Assembly (NCBI RefSeq): GCF_003002095.1
Contig: NZ_PVZC01000005.1
Coordinates: 248,001-312,000 of the forward strand
DNA: 64,000 nucleotides
Reading direction: 5' to 3'
Source: Allonocardiopsis opalescens
GTDB taxonomy: Bacteria; Actinomycetota; Actinomycetes; Streptosporangiales; Streptosporangiaceae
The translations under genes were made by a program, and so were the position numbers. This document shows, piece by piece, positions 23,644 to 32,535 of the stretch (its first letter is position 1; each line of letters begins with the position of its first letter). The notes beneath the pieces are model-generated. The model ran no database searches and was not told the origin of the DNA. It was given only the letters and a program-made list of their open reading frames with translations.

Positions 23644-26600
23644 CAGTCGCCTACCTGGTGTCGTCGATCGGCGCGGCGTGCGGCATCGGCCAGAGCGACA
23701 GCCCGGGCCAGTTTGTACGTCGTCGCCTCGTCGGCCTCGTCGGGGGCGTGGGCGCGGACGTGGTGCAGGTGCAGTAGTGAGCCGAGCACCTTCTCGGGAG
23801 CCTGGCCGGAGGTGGCGAGGCGGTTGGTGTAGTCGGCCGCCGCCTCGGCCCGTGCCGCCCAGGCGGCGGCGAGGTCCGACCCACCCGCCAGGGCCTGAAG
23901 CGCGCTTTGTCGGGCGAGGTTAAGTGTGTGGCTGCGCATCCGGCGGTCCTGGGACGGGGCGCCGTCGGCGTACCGAGGGTGGTCGAGCAGCCAGCCAAGT
24001 CCCGCCGGACGGCTGCCCAAGGCGGCGCCCGTCAGGTCGATCATGCTTACGGCCGTCAGAGCTTGCGGCGGGATCTCCTGGTGGGTGGCCAGGAAGGCGA
24101 GTTGGGCGAGCACGGCCGTCGAGTCGGCCGCGAACAACGCCTCCGCGGCATCGAGGGCCGCACCGGTCCCGTAGCGGCCGGTCTCAGGATGGTAGGCGTC
24201 GAAAGTGACCTCACCGGCCAGGCCCGCCTGCCGCAGCCGTTCCGCCCAGGCCGCCACCCGCCCGGCGGCCCGCTGGATGTCGGCGTCGCGCAACCTGAGC
24301 CGCAGATGAGGTCGCGGATGGCCGTAACGGACGAACCACCACCGCGGCAGTTTCTCCCACTGCTCCAGCAGGGACGGCAGGTGCCGGGCAAGGATGGCGT
24401 TCACCGCTTGGCCTGGGCCGTACAGTTTCGCGAACACCACCCCGGCTCCGTCCTGCCGGTCGGCCACCGGCAGCGGGTTGGTGGTGAGGAAGGACGGCGC
24501 CGGCCACGGCGGCGCTGTCGGGACCAGCGGGATGACGATCTCGTGGACCCGGCCACCGCACCAGCCGTGATCAGCACCGGTGGACGCCTCGGCCACGGTG
24601 ACCGGCCCGTCGGCGACGTCAAGGTGGGAGCGCAGCACCGCCAGGTCCATGGCCTGGTCCAAGTCGAGCCGCAGGCGACGGTCGCCGTCGCCGACCGACA
24701 CGGTGGCGGGTAGGCGCCGAACCTCACGGAGCTTCTCCCAAGCCGCCACCCATTGGCCTTCCGACGCCTTCAGGCCCGGCAGGCCGGCCGGGTCGATGCG
24801 CCACTGGGCGGGGGTGAGGATGCTTCGGCCGTAGCGCACACGAGGCAGGTCGGGAAGGCAGGCAGCGATGCCCCAGTCGAACGTGGTGACCGCCGGCTGG
24901 GTCGAGCGGGGGATCTCGAACAGCAACCGGGCCAAGTCCGGCATGGTGTGCCGGGCCCCGGCGTGCGGCAGCATCGGCTCGATCACCCGCCGCTGTGAGC
25001 GCGAGACGAGGTACAGACGCGTCGAGTCCGCCGCCACGGCCAGATCCGTCACCGGGATGTGTCCGGCGCCGCCGTGGCGGTGCTCGGCCAGCGAGATCAC
25101 GTGCGGCAGCACCGGCATCACCCGCAGGACGTTCTCGCTGCCAAGGTGCCGGGGTGGGAAGGACAACTGGGCGGCGAGCGCCCCATGTACGCCGGTCGGG
25201 AAGGCCGCGTACACGGCGGTGGTCTTGTTCCGGTCGCTGGTCTCCAGGAGATCGAGGAACCGGCCGGTGGTGGCGCCGAAGCGACCGAACCCGCTCACGG
25301 CCAAGGCGAACTCGCCTTCGTCGAGAGCGGCTTGGGACGCTGCACGAAGGTCGGCCGAAAGGTCCGCAGCCGACACCGGTCGAGCGCCGTCACCGGTGAG
25401 GGCGATCCCGTCGAGGTCGGCGTCGTCCAGGACGATCTCGTGTCTGCGGTCGAGGGCGGCCTGGTGGGCGAGCGCGAGCAGGGCGTCGTCCCGCCGTGTC
25501 ACCTCCCGTCCGGCAGGTTGGATGAAGTGGCGGGGGTAGCCGAGGCCACGGGCCGGATCGGTCAGTTCAGCGACTGGTACGAGGGTGCCAGGCCCGTACC
25601 GGGCGAGGAAGTCCTGGTGAAACTCGCGCCAGGACGCGCTCGCCGACGGCTGCGGGGTGAGGCGGATGAGGGCCTTCGCCGCAGCGGCGGCCTCAACGGC
25701 CACCACACGGGGCAGCACGAGCGTGGCGCCAAGGTGGAGGTCCACGGCCACGGGCTGGTCGGTGACCGGAGAGAGGGCCCGCATCCGGCTGGAGACCAGG
25801 CGCCGACCCTCCTCGCCGGCCCGTGCTCCGGCTCGACCGAGACCGCTCAGCTGGTGGTGGAGGGCGCGCAGTTCGGCGTGCAGCGTCTTGACCTCCGCCA
25901 CGGCGTCTGCGCCCATCTCGTCCAGTTCACACAGCAGGTGCCCAAGAGGATCAGCGCAGGTTCCCGGAGCCCGCAGGCTGCTGATCAGCACGCCGGAGGT
26001 CACCAGCCGACCCACCACGTCCGCCAGGGCATCGCGAGCGGCACCGGGATACCCGGCCATGATCTTGTCGACCAAGGCGTGGACTGGAACGGGAGTGCGG
26101 GCCGCCTGGCGGATGGTCCGCAGGACAGGGATCGAACGGACGGTCACCTCTGCCACGACCTCGCCCCCGCTACGGATGGCGGAGGCGAGATGCGGTTGCC
26201 AGGGCACCACGAGCGTTTCACCGCGCTCGGCGAGGAGGTCGTTGAGGACGACCGGCAGCCGCTCGCGCAGAGGCCGACACGCTTCCAGCCGAGCGATTAC
26301 ATCAGCGAGCCAGACCGCGTCAACCCTCGTACGTAGCCGGTGGTCCCCGCTCCACGACAATTGGGCGCGGGCGCCGAAGTGGACCGGGCCGACTCCGGCG
26401 AAGGTGCCGAACGGCGTGGCACGGCCGCGTGCGCGAATCAGGTATCTGGCCAGGGAGGTTCCCATGCGCCGCAGCCGAGGCACCGGGTATTCGCGTCCGC
26501 CAAAAACCTGTTCGATTTTCTGGGCCAAGGGCGGGCTCGCCTGCGTGACTGCTTCGGCGAGGCGCCGCGTCGCCCACATCTGGGCGAGCCAGGCCCGCCA

Positions 26601-26723
26601 CGAAGCGGCTTCGGCCGCCTCCCCGGGCCACGGCGGCAGCCCTCGGCCATCTCCGGCAACACTCGCCCGCCACGTCGCCGCCGTTAACGGTCGGTAGTAC
26701 GGCGCGGAGTCGATCGCTGTCAT
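23640..26723 (-). CDS. Class I lantibiotic dehydratase (LanB)
   Basis: A 1027-residue full-length dehydratase. The N-terminal glutamylation domain includes YRPLTAATWRASVAGD, SLARYLIRARGRATPFGTFAGVG and RTRVDAVWLADV; the C-terminal elimination domain includes FAKLYGPGQAVNAILARHLPSLL, LPRWWFVRYGHPRPHLRLRLRD, and FDAYHPETGRYGTGAALDAAEALF. It uses glutamyl-tRNA to dehydrate Ser/Thr of the FxLD precursor. The ATG at 26723 (MTAIDSAPYYRP) is preferred to an Arg/Pro-rich extension that would run into the hairpin region. The stop overlaps the lanC GTG. Confidence 0.93.
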   Translation of the reverse strand: MTAIDSAPYYRPLTAATWRASVAGDGRGLPPWPGEAAEAASWRAWLAQMWATRRLAEAVTQASPPLAQKIEQVFGGREYPVPRLRRMGTSLARYLIRARGRATPFGTFAGVGPVHFGARAQLSWSGDHRLRTRVDAVWLADVIARLEACRPLRERLPVVLNDLLAERGETLVVPWQPHLASAIRSGGEVVAEVTVRSIPVLRTIRQAARTPVPVHALVDKIMAGYPGAARDALADVVGRLVTSGVLISSLRAPGTCADPLGHLLCELDEMGADAVAEVKTLHAELRALHHQLSGLGRAGARAGEEGRRLVSSRMRALSPVTDQPVAVDLHLGATLVLPRVVAVEAAAAAKALIRLTPQPSASASWREFHQDFLARYGPGTLVPVAELTDPARGLGYPRHFIQPAGREVTRRDDALLALAHQAALDRRHEIVLDDADLDGIALTGDGARPVSAADLSADLRAASQAALDEGEFALAVSGFGRFGATTGRFLDLLETSDRNKTTAVYAAFPTGVHGALAAQLSFPPRHLGSENVLRVMPVLPHVISLAEHRHGGAGHIPVTDLAVAADSTRLYLVSRSQRRVIEPMLPHAGARHTMPDLARLLFEIPRSTQPAVTTFDWGIAACLPDLPRVRYGRSILTPAQWRIDPAGLPGLKASEGQWVAAWEKLREVRRLPATVSVGDGDRRLRLDLDQAMDLAVLRSHLDVADGPVTVAEASTGADHGWCGGRVHEIVIPLVPTAPPWPAPSFLTTNPLPVADRQDGAGVVFAKLYGPGQAVNAILARHLPSLLEQWEKLPRWWFVRYGHPRPHLRLRLRDADIQRAAGRVAAWAERLRQAGLAGEVTFDAYHPETGRYGTGAALDAAEALFAADSTAVLAQLAFLATHQEIPPQALTAVSMIDLTGAALGSRPAGLGWLLDHPRYADGAPSQDRRMRSHTLNLARQSALQALAGGSDLAAAWAARAEAAADYTNRLATSGQAPEKVLGSLLHLHHVRAHAPDEADEATTYKLARAVALADAARRADRRHQVGDW

Positions 26724-26775
26724 CTCTTCATGCCTTCCACCGCTGCGGCCTGTGACGTTCGGATGTGGGCCCGGG

Positions 26776-26814
26776 GGTGCCCGCGCGGCGAGGGCGTCTC
26801 GCCGCGCGGGCACC
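26776..26814 (-). terminator. 17-bp hairpin between precursor and dehydratase genes
   Basis: GGTGCCCGCGCGGCGAG (26776-26792) pairs perfectly with 26798-26814 around a 5-base loop. It lies 18 bases beyond the precursor stop and 53 bases before lanB. It probably acts as a partial terminator or RNA-stabilising stem, so that the precursor is made in excess over the enzymes. Confidence 0.7.
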
Positions 26815-26832
26815 CTGGACGTCAGACCCGGG

Positions 26833-26982
26833 TCAGCAGTCGCTGCCGCGGACGGTGTCGCAGCCGTCGTCGGTGGATGACAGCAGGGCCGCCGCCACCG
26901 GGCCGGCGGTGACGATGCTGACGTTCAGGTCCAGGTCGACGGTGTCGGCGGCCTGCGTTTGCTCGATGGTGGTGATGTGCAT
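26833..26982 (-). CDS. FxLD-family class I lanthipeptide precursor
   Basis: A 49-residue peptide starting MHITTIEQTQAAD. The leader carries VDLDLNVSIV (residues 15-24), a variant of the FxLD box (Val replaces Phe) related to the FNLD box recognised by class I dehydratases. The core region ALLSSTDDGCDTVRGSDC has Ser35, Ser36, Thr37, Thr43 and Ser47 for dehydration, Cys41 and Cys49 for two rings, and Asp38, 39, 42 and 48 as candidate methyltransferase targets. The ribosome site AGGAGG lies nine bases before the ATG. The shadow frame upstream (start 27105) is rejected. No dedicated protease or exporter is visible nearby, so both may be supplied from elsewhere. Confidence 0.88.
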   Translation of the reverse strand: MHITTIEQTQAADTVDLDLNVSIVTAGPVAAALLSSTDDGCDTVRGSDC

Positions 26983-27278
26983 GGCGGTTCCTCCTACTGG
27001 TCGGTCGTGCTTGGTGTCGGCATCACTGAGTGAGCGGGTGGCCGGGGCCGTATCCAGGACACCGCCAAGCCGGATCGAATCCCAGGCCGCCATCCGTCCG
27101 CGCACCGGACCTCTTCCGGTCCCACGCTGCGCGGCTCGATCCTGGAGCGGCCGTGCATCGGCCTTTTACCGGACGTTTTAAGGTGCGAAGTGCACACCCA
27201 TTCGGCGCTGACCTCACAGTGGCCGGAGGCGCCGCTACGGTGAGTGGGCAGGCGCTCAGACCATCCGAGGGCAGGCCC
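26983..27278. promoter_or_regulatory. Divergent promoter region of the lanthipeptide cluster
   Basis: About 300 bases separate the divergently transcribed precursor gene (minus) and XRE-family regulator gene (plus). An AT-richer stretch with TTTTACCGG and GTTTTAAGG near 27165-27182 stands out. The regulator probably binds here. No clear palindrome was found. Confidence 0.45.
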
Positions 27279-28643
27279 ATGGCCGGAACCAGACCACGCA
27301 ACCAGCTACTGCGACAGGCGCGCGAGAGCGCCAACCTCACCCAGGAGCGGTGCGCAGAGAAGCTGACCAAACTGGCGGACGAACTCACCAGCGCCGGAAG
27401 GCTCACGCGCCGCACCTCGGTGAGCGTGCGCCAGTACCGCCGGTGGGAGAGCGCAGTTCCGCCGTGGCCGCATGCGGACCACCGCGTCCTGCTGGAGACG
27501 TTCTTCCACCGGAAGATCGCCCAACTGGGATTCACCCCGCCCTGGACCGAGGACCTTGTGCCCACTGGGGCCGTTCTCCTCGAACCCGGACCTGACGAGG
27601 AAGCCGAGCACCAAGACCCCGCGAAACGCCGTCATGCCCTTGGCGGCGCCTCCGCCCTGGGACTTGCTGCCGCCGGACACAACTTGCCCTGGCTCACCCC
27701 CACCGCATCCGCCTCGGGACACGCCGAACTGAAGATCGGCGGGGACGAGGTCAGCCTGCTGCGGCAGGCCGCCTACGATCTCGATGCCATCGACCAACGC
27801 TTCGGCGGCGGCCGGTTGTGGAGATCCGCCCGCGCCCACCTGTACTGGGTGCACCACCTCATCGAGCACGGCACCTACACCGAGCAGGTCGGCCGCGAGC
27901 TGCACGGCATCTCCGGACAGCTGACCACCTCCCTGGGCTGGTTCTGCTACGACGCCGAGGAGCAGGCCGAAGCACGCGTGTACTTCTCCGAAGCGCTGAA
28001 CACCGCGATGCTCAGCGGTGACGACCCGCTGGCAACGCGCACCCTGTCGAACATGGCCCGCCAGTCCGTCGACCTGGGCAAGCCCCGTGAGGCAGTGCGC
28101 TTCTGCCGCATCGCCGAGGCCCACGCCTTTGAATGGGAGGCCCCACCTCGGGTGCGGGCCCTGTTGGCGATCCGCGAGGCGCAAGGGCATGCCCGCGGCG
28201 GAGATGAACTCGGCTTCGAGAACGCCATCAAGCGCTCTTGGACGCTGTTCAACAAGGGCACCACCGACCGCGACCCGGACTGGACCGGATTTCTCAACGA
28301 GGCCGAGCTGACCTGCCTGGAGGGCATGTGCCGCTCCGATCTGGGCCAGCACCGACGGGCCGTGAAGCTGCTGACCACTTCGGCCCGGATGCAGGACATC
28401 GAGCACTCCCGCAACCGCGGCATGTGCCTGGCCCGCCTGGCCGGCGCCGCGCTGAAAAGCAGGGACTTCGACCACACCGCGTACGCCGCCGAGGAGTCCT
28501 TCCGCCTCATCGACGGCGGCATGACCTCCACCCGCAACCTCAAGCAGCTCGGCACCGTCCGCGACGGGCTCACCCGCCTCCCCGATCCGGCCGCCAAGCG
28601 ACTTTCGGAGAAGTTGAGCGGTTACATCACCGTCCCGGCATGA
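27279..28643 (+). CDS. XRE-type HTH regulator with TPR-like C-terminus
   Basis: A 454-residue protein. The N-terminal HTH is LLRQARESANLTQERCAEKL...SVRQYRRWESAVPPWPHADHRVLLETFF (residues 8-85, only partly quoted), an XRE-like domain. Then comes a linker with RRHALGGASALGLAAAG, and repeated helical pairs (residues 150-440) such as YDAEEQAEARVYFSEALNTAML, ATRTLSNMARQSVDLGKPREAVRFCRIAE and GQHRRAVKLLTTSARMQ, as in tetratricopeptide regulators. It diverges from the lanthipeptide operon and is followed by a GNAT gene 35 bases on, so it is most likely the pathway-specific or signal-peptide-responsive regulator. The ATG at 27279 starts directly at the HTH domain. Confidence 0.82.
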   Translation: MAGTRPRNQLLRQARESANLTQERCAEKLTKLADELTSAGRLTRRTSVSVRQYRRWESAVPPWPHADHRVLLETFFHRKIAQLGFTPPWTEDLVPTGAVLLEPGPDEEAEHQDPAKRRHALGGASALGLAAAGHNLPWLTPTASASGHAELKIGGDEVSLLRQAAYDLDAIDQRFGGGRLWRSARAHLYWVHHLIEHGTYTEQVGRELHGISGQLTTSLGWFCYDAEEQAEARVYFSEALNTAMLSGDDPLATRTLSNMARQSVDLGKPREAVRFCRIAEAHAFEWEAPPRVRALLAIREAQGHARGGDELGFENAIKRSWTLFNKGTTDRDPDWTGFLNEAELTCLEGMCRSDLGQHRRAVKLLTTSARMQDIEHSRNRGMCLARLAGAALKSRDFDHTAYAAEESFRLIDGGMTSTRNLKQLGTVRDGLTRLPDPAAKRLSEKLSGYITVPA

Positions 28644-28678
28644 ACCACTAACCCCACCACCGCGAAAGGAGCCGCTTT

Positions 28679-29230
28679 GTGGCGGACATCGAGATCACGC
28701 GGTACAACGCCGACCACGCCAAAGCCATCGCGGACGAACTGATCGACGTGTACACGAAGGTCTACGACACCCCTCCGTACATCGGCGACCCGTTCTTCTC
28801 CACCGCCGCCTTCACCGACCGGCTCACCGCCGCCTTCCCCTCAGCCGGCTTCGAGACGGTCGTCGGCCGCCTCGACGGCCGGATCATCGGCTACGTCCAC
28901 GGCGCCACTCTGCCCGCGGACAAACTCTGGTTCACCTCCCTGGCTGACGCCCGCCCGAAGGAGTTGGTGGCCGCCGCTGAGCAGGGGAACGTGTTCTGGC
29001 TACGGGAGCTGATGGTGCTACCCGAGGTGCAGAGCCAGGGCATCGGCCGAATGCTGCACGACACCACGATCGACGGACGGACCGAGCCGTGGACAACGCT
29101 GACGTGCATGGTGGACAACGAGCCCGCCCACAGCGCCTACCTACGGTGGGGCTACCGGATCATGGGGCAGATCAAACATGCCCCCGAATCCCCCATTTAC
29201 GACGCGATGGCGCTGGCCCCACGGCGGTAA
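28679..29230 (+). CDS. GNAT-family N-acetyltransferase
   Basis: A 183-residue acetyltransferase with a GTG start after AAAGGAG. Fold landmarks: ITRYNADHAKAIADELIDVYTKVY, ETVVGRLDGRIIGYVHGATL, LRELMVLPEVQSQGIGRMLHD (acetyl-CoA loop with QxxGIG), and TCMVDNEPAHSAYLRWGYRIMGQ. It is co-directional with the XRE regulator, 35 bases downstream. It could acetylate the lanthipeptide product or give self-protection, but its substrate is unknown. GNAT genes are common in such elements, so membership of the pathway is inference. Confidence 0.85.
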   Translation: MADIEITRYNADHAKAIADELIDVYTKVYDTPPYIGDPFFSTAAFTDRLTAAFPSAGFETVVGRLDGRIIGYVHGATLPADKLWFTSLADARPKELVAAAEQGNVFWLRELMVLPEVQSQGIGRMLHDTTIDGRTEPWTTLTCMVDNEPAHSAYLRWGYRIMGQIKHAPESPIYDAMALAPRR

Positions 29231-29652
29231 CAAATTCGGAGAGAAGTTAGCTCCGGCGGTGAGACGCGTTTATCAAGCCCAAGGCTATCTAGCGGGTCTG
29301 CTCGGGCAACCTTGCATCGTCGTAATGTCGACAACGTCACCGCATGCCGTTCAGGCGGCCACCAGCACGAAAGGCATCTGTTGAATCTATTCCAGCACAG
29401 GCTTGCTCGGCCTGCTGTTGCCATATCGGTACTTTGGTAGCACAATTTTAGTGTGGTCAGGTCTCAGGCCGCCACAGTTGACAGCGCCGAACGACCTGGA
29501 GACGTTGTGCCATTGTTGGACGACTTGACGGTAAACACCGAACATGCGAGCGATCTCGACTTTGGATCGTGCATCGGCTCGAACAAAGCGTGGCCAGCAC
29601 TCAACGGGAGTGGAGCGCTTCGAAGGTCGAGGGTTCTAGAGGACCTCCATGT
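29231..29652. other. Degraded region with a helix-turn-helix fragment on the minus strand
   Basis: No intact gene. On the minus strand (about 29470-29600) a frame reads WPRFVRADARSKVEIARMFGVYRQVVQQWHN in parts, a helix-turn-helix like those of transposases or phage terminase small subunits; the frame is not continued on either side. GC content is visibly lower than in the flanks. This looks like remnants of a phage or insertion sequence. Confidence 0.35.
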
Positions 29653-30060
29653 CTTATGGCGGTTGGAGGTCCAACCGAGGTAGGGCGTCTTCGGGGAGCC
29701 AGAACCGCCACAGCACCTCAACCGGTCCGCTCAGCTCCTCGGGTGGCAGCAGGACGCACCAGGCGGTGAGGTCGAACTTCGCCGACAGGTCCATCCCGCC
29801 CCACGCCTCCCGGCCGACCAGTCAGCCTCGCTCCTGGTCCGGGTGCTGCCACACCGTGCCGGCGGACGCGTCGTAAAGGTGCATGGGCATCCACCGGGTG
29901 GCTTGGCGCACCCACTGGTTGAGGTGGAACTGGCGGAACGCATTCTCCTTCTCGGGTGCGTTGCGGGCGTCGTTGGCGACTTGGCGGAACTTCTCCAGGC
30001 CGAGGAAGTCACCCAGGGCGGGGTTGGCAATCGGCCAGGTGTTCTCGACCCATGGCAGTA
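29653..30060 (-). pseudogene. Phage terminase large-subunit C-terminal remnant
   Basis: On the minus strand, WPIANPALGDFLGLEKFRQ, ENAFRQFHLNQWVRQATRW and MPMHLYDASAGTVW are followed by a TGA at 29822-29824. In the same frame there follow LVGREAWGGMDLSAKFDLTAWCVLLPP and VEVLWRFWLPEDALPRLD, then a stop. The order NPALGDFL, FRQFHLNQWV, GGMDLS and LWRFWLPE is that of the nuclease half of actinophage terminases. The ATPase half is missing and the frame carries an internal stop, so it is debris of a prophage or phage-derived element. Confidence 0.7.
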
Positions 30061-30168
30061 TCCGACACCCACCGGAACACGTGCAATCCGAGCTGGGCGA
30101 TGTTGTGGGCGAGGAAGTCCACCACAGTCCGCACCAAAAACTCTTCCCTTGACTGGACGTCACCGATA

Positions 30169-30723
30169 TCATCGAGCTCCTCCCAACAGATGATCGCCAA
30201 GCCTTCCTTCAGCGCCAGGTTTTTCCCTTACCGGTGCGCCCTCCTCGAACCAACCAGACTGCTGGTACGGAATTGGCCATGCGAGCCTCCAGACGTCTAC
30301 TGGAGAATGGGGTGAGGTCCTTCTGACGGGACCAGCGTCGGTGTCAAGGTCGACCAACAGGAGAAAAGCTCGCCGAACGGTTCGTCCGTTCCAACGCGCG
30401 AGCAAGATAGCCGTTCGGTATGCTGGCGTGATACTCACAACGAGCCCCTCCGGGCTCGCATCCATCCGTCCAGACTGGCCCAACTCCAGGAGTGCAAGAC
30501 CATCCTGGCTGACCTCATAGGCAACACACGTGAGCTCGCCGCCCCTGTGGACCACAAGTCTGGGATGGTGCGCGCGGCTCAACAACGGTACTCTCCCCTT
30601 CCCCTCTCGCCGGGACGAACCGCAACGGCGGCCATGAACGGCCGGAGCAGCGGAGGCTGACACAAGTCCGCACACCCTGTCGGTACCGCGGTCTATGGTG
30701 GGTCGCACTGTGGTCCACAACAC
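30169..30723 (-). CDS. Hypothetical protein (uncertain)
   Basis: An open frame of up to 184 residues with sensible composition in its middle: HPRLVVHRGGELTCVAYEV, DGLALLELGQSGRMDASPEG, AILLARWNGRTVRRAFLLLVDLD and DVWRLAWPIPYQQSGWF. No family recognised, no good ribosome site found, and the neighbourhood is degraded phage sequence. It may be a real small gene, a remnant or chance. The start is unknown; the C-terminal GEGRLGDH-type stretch looks less protein-like. Confidence 0.3.
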   Translation of the reverse strand: MLWTTVRPTIDRGTDRVCGLVSASAAPAVHGRRCGSSRREGKGRVPLLSRAHHPRLVVHRGGELTCVAYEVSQDGLALLELGQSGRMDASPEGLVVSITPAYRTAILLARWNGRTVRRAFLLLVDLDTDAGPVRRTSPHSPVDVWRLAWPIPYQQSGWFEEGAPVREKPGAEGRLGDHLLGGAR

Positions 30724-30909
30724 CCCAACGCACGTTGCACAGGCGACTAAGAATGGCTTAGTACAAGGAGCTTATAGGCACGTGGAGCTACGCACCGGCA
30801 CGACTGCATCACACACCACCGACCAACTCATCCGCTCCGCGAGCTCTGTGCAAAGACCACGAACAGCACGTTCATCGCAGGCACGCACGCGAGATAGCGC
30901 GGAGCCCGC

Positions 30910-32535
30910 GTGACGACATGGACGCCGGGTATCGCCTTCGAAACCGTCCTCGAAGACGCCCCTTACACCTACGTTCGGCGCCTCCTCGGTGACGACTTCT
31001 GCCGGCTCCTTGATCTACTCGAAGGCGGTGAGGCAAATGAGGCATGGGTCCGTACCGTCGCGGGCGACGCCATCGACCTCGACCACCTCATCACTGACGC
31101 TACCGAGCGGGAAGAACTTCTCCGCCTCATTCCCAAATTTAAGCAGGTCGAGCTGCTGCAACGCCTGCAACAGGACATCGACGGAGCCCCGCCCCTTGCG
31201 GTGTTGAACTCTCTGCGTTGGACAGCCGACAAACGGGCAGAACTGCTGGAGTTCCTTGGCCGGACCATGGAGAGTGTCCCGGCTCCGGGTCCGCAGAGTC
31301 GGACCACGGTGGAACCCGAATACGGATTGTTCGCGCATCAACGCGACGCGATCGAACGCACGAAAGTCCTACTCTACGACGGCTACCGCCGCGTCGTGCT
31401 GCATCTGCCGACCGGAGTCGGCAAGACGCGCTCGGCGATGAACATCATCGCTGACCATCTTCGGCAGCACGGCCCCACGGTCGTCGTGTGGCTCGCACAC
31501 GGCCAAGAACTCCTCGAACAGGCCGCCGCAGAGTTCGAACGAGCCTGGAGCCGGCTCGGCGACCGGCCTGTGACTGTGGCCCACGCCTGGAGCTCCGCCT
31601 TGGCCGATGTCAGCGATGTCAGCGACGGGGTCGTTATCCTCGGTCTGGAAAAGGCGGTCGCGGCTGTCAAGCAGGACCCGCAGTACCTGGACAAGCTCGC
31701 CTCGCGCAGCAGCCTGGTGGTCTTCGACGAGGCCCATCAAATCATCGCTCCCACTTACCAACACGTGGTCTACGCCCTGACAGTGCGGCCCGAATGCTCA
31801 CTGCTCGGGCTAACCGCAACCCCGGGCCGAACCTGGTCGAACATCGCCAAAGACGAGGAGCTGTCAGACTTCTTTCACCGGCAGAAGGTGATGCTAAAGA
31901 TCGAAGGGTACTCCAATCCAGTAACCGCACTTATCGACGACGGATTCCTTTCCAAGCCGACCATGCACACCGTTGGCGCAGACGCAGGTCTTGAGCTGTC
32001 CGAAGAAGATCTCAATCGCATCGCGCGATCTTTCGATATCCCAGGCGATGTTGTGCAGCGGCTCACCGCCTCAGAGCAGTGGAGCCTTCAGGTCGTGCAC
32101 ACGATTCAAGATCTCGCCGAACGGCACCTGAGAATCCTGGTTTTCGCCGCCTCAGTCGAACACTGCCGTCTCCTGGCAGCAGTATTGAAATCTATGGGCA
32201 TGGACGCCGACTACGTGACCAGCGAATCCACAGCAGCACATCGCAGCAGGGCGATAACACGGTTCAAAAGTAAGTCCCGCCGCACCATGGTCCTCTGCAA
32301 TTATGGCGTCCTCACGACTGGTTTCGACGCGCCAGAGACAAGCGCGGCAGTCATTGCCCGCCCGACGAAGTCCCTGGTGCTCTACAGCCAGATGGTCGGC
32401 CGGGTGATCAGAGGTCCAAGAGCTGGTGGCACCCCGAACTGCGAAATCGTCACCGTCATCGATCCGAGCCTTCCTGGCTTCGGGGATCTCGCTGCTGCAT
32501 TCACTAACTGGGAAGATGTATGGGAGACCGCATGA
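30910..32535 (+). CDS. SF2 DEAD/DEAH-box helicase, probable SspF-like restriction component
   Basis: A 541-residue superfamily II helicase. It has a 130-residue helical N-terminal extension, then Walker A LPTGVGKT (167-173), motif II FDEAHQI (DEAH 273-276), motif III LTATPGR (about 300), motif V TTGFDAPETSAAV and motif VI YSQMVGRVIRGPR. It is the first gene of a three-gene operon; its TGA overlaps the ATG of the GHKL-ATPase gene. The helicase + MORC/Hsp90-like ATPase + HKD nuclease set, 3.8 kb from sspABCD, resembles the restriction half of a phosphorothioate-linked defence system (SspFGH). The assignment is from composition and context. Confidence 0.82.
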   Translation: MTTWTPGIAFETVLEDAPYTYVRRLLGDDFCRLLDLLEGGEANEAWVRTVAGDAIDLDHLITDATEREELLRLIPKFKQVELLQRLQQDIDGAPPLAVLNSLRWTADKRAELLEFLGRTMESVPAPGPQSRTTVEPEYGLFAHQRDAIERTKVLLYDGYRRVVLHLPTGVGKTRSAMNIIADHLRQHGPTVVVWLAHGQELLEQAAAEFERAWSRLGDRPVTVAHAWSSALADVSDVSDGVVILGLEKAVAAVKQDPQYLDKLASRSSLVVFDEAHQIIAPTYQHVVYALTVRPECSLLGLTATPGRTWSNIAKDEELSDFFHRQKVMLKIEGYSNPVTALIDDGFLSKPTMHTVGADAGLELSEEDLNRIARSFDIPGDVVQRLTASEQWSLQVVHTIQDLAERHLRILVFAASVEHCRLLAAVLKSMGMDADYVTSESTAAHRSRAITRFKSKSRRTMVLCNYGVLTTGFDAPETSAAVIARPTKSLVLYSQMVGRVIRGPRAGGTPNCEIVTVIDPSLPGFGDLAAAFTNWEDVWETA

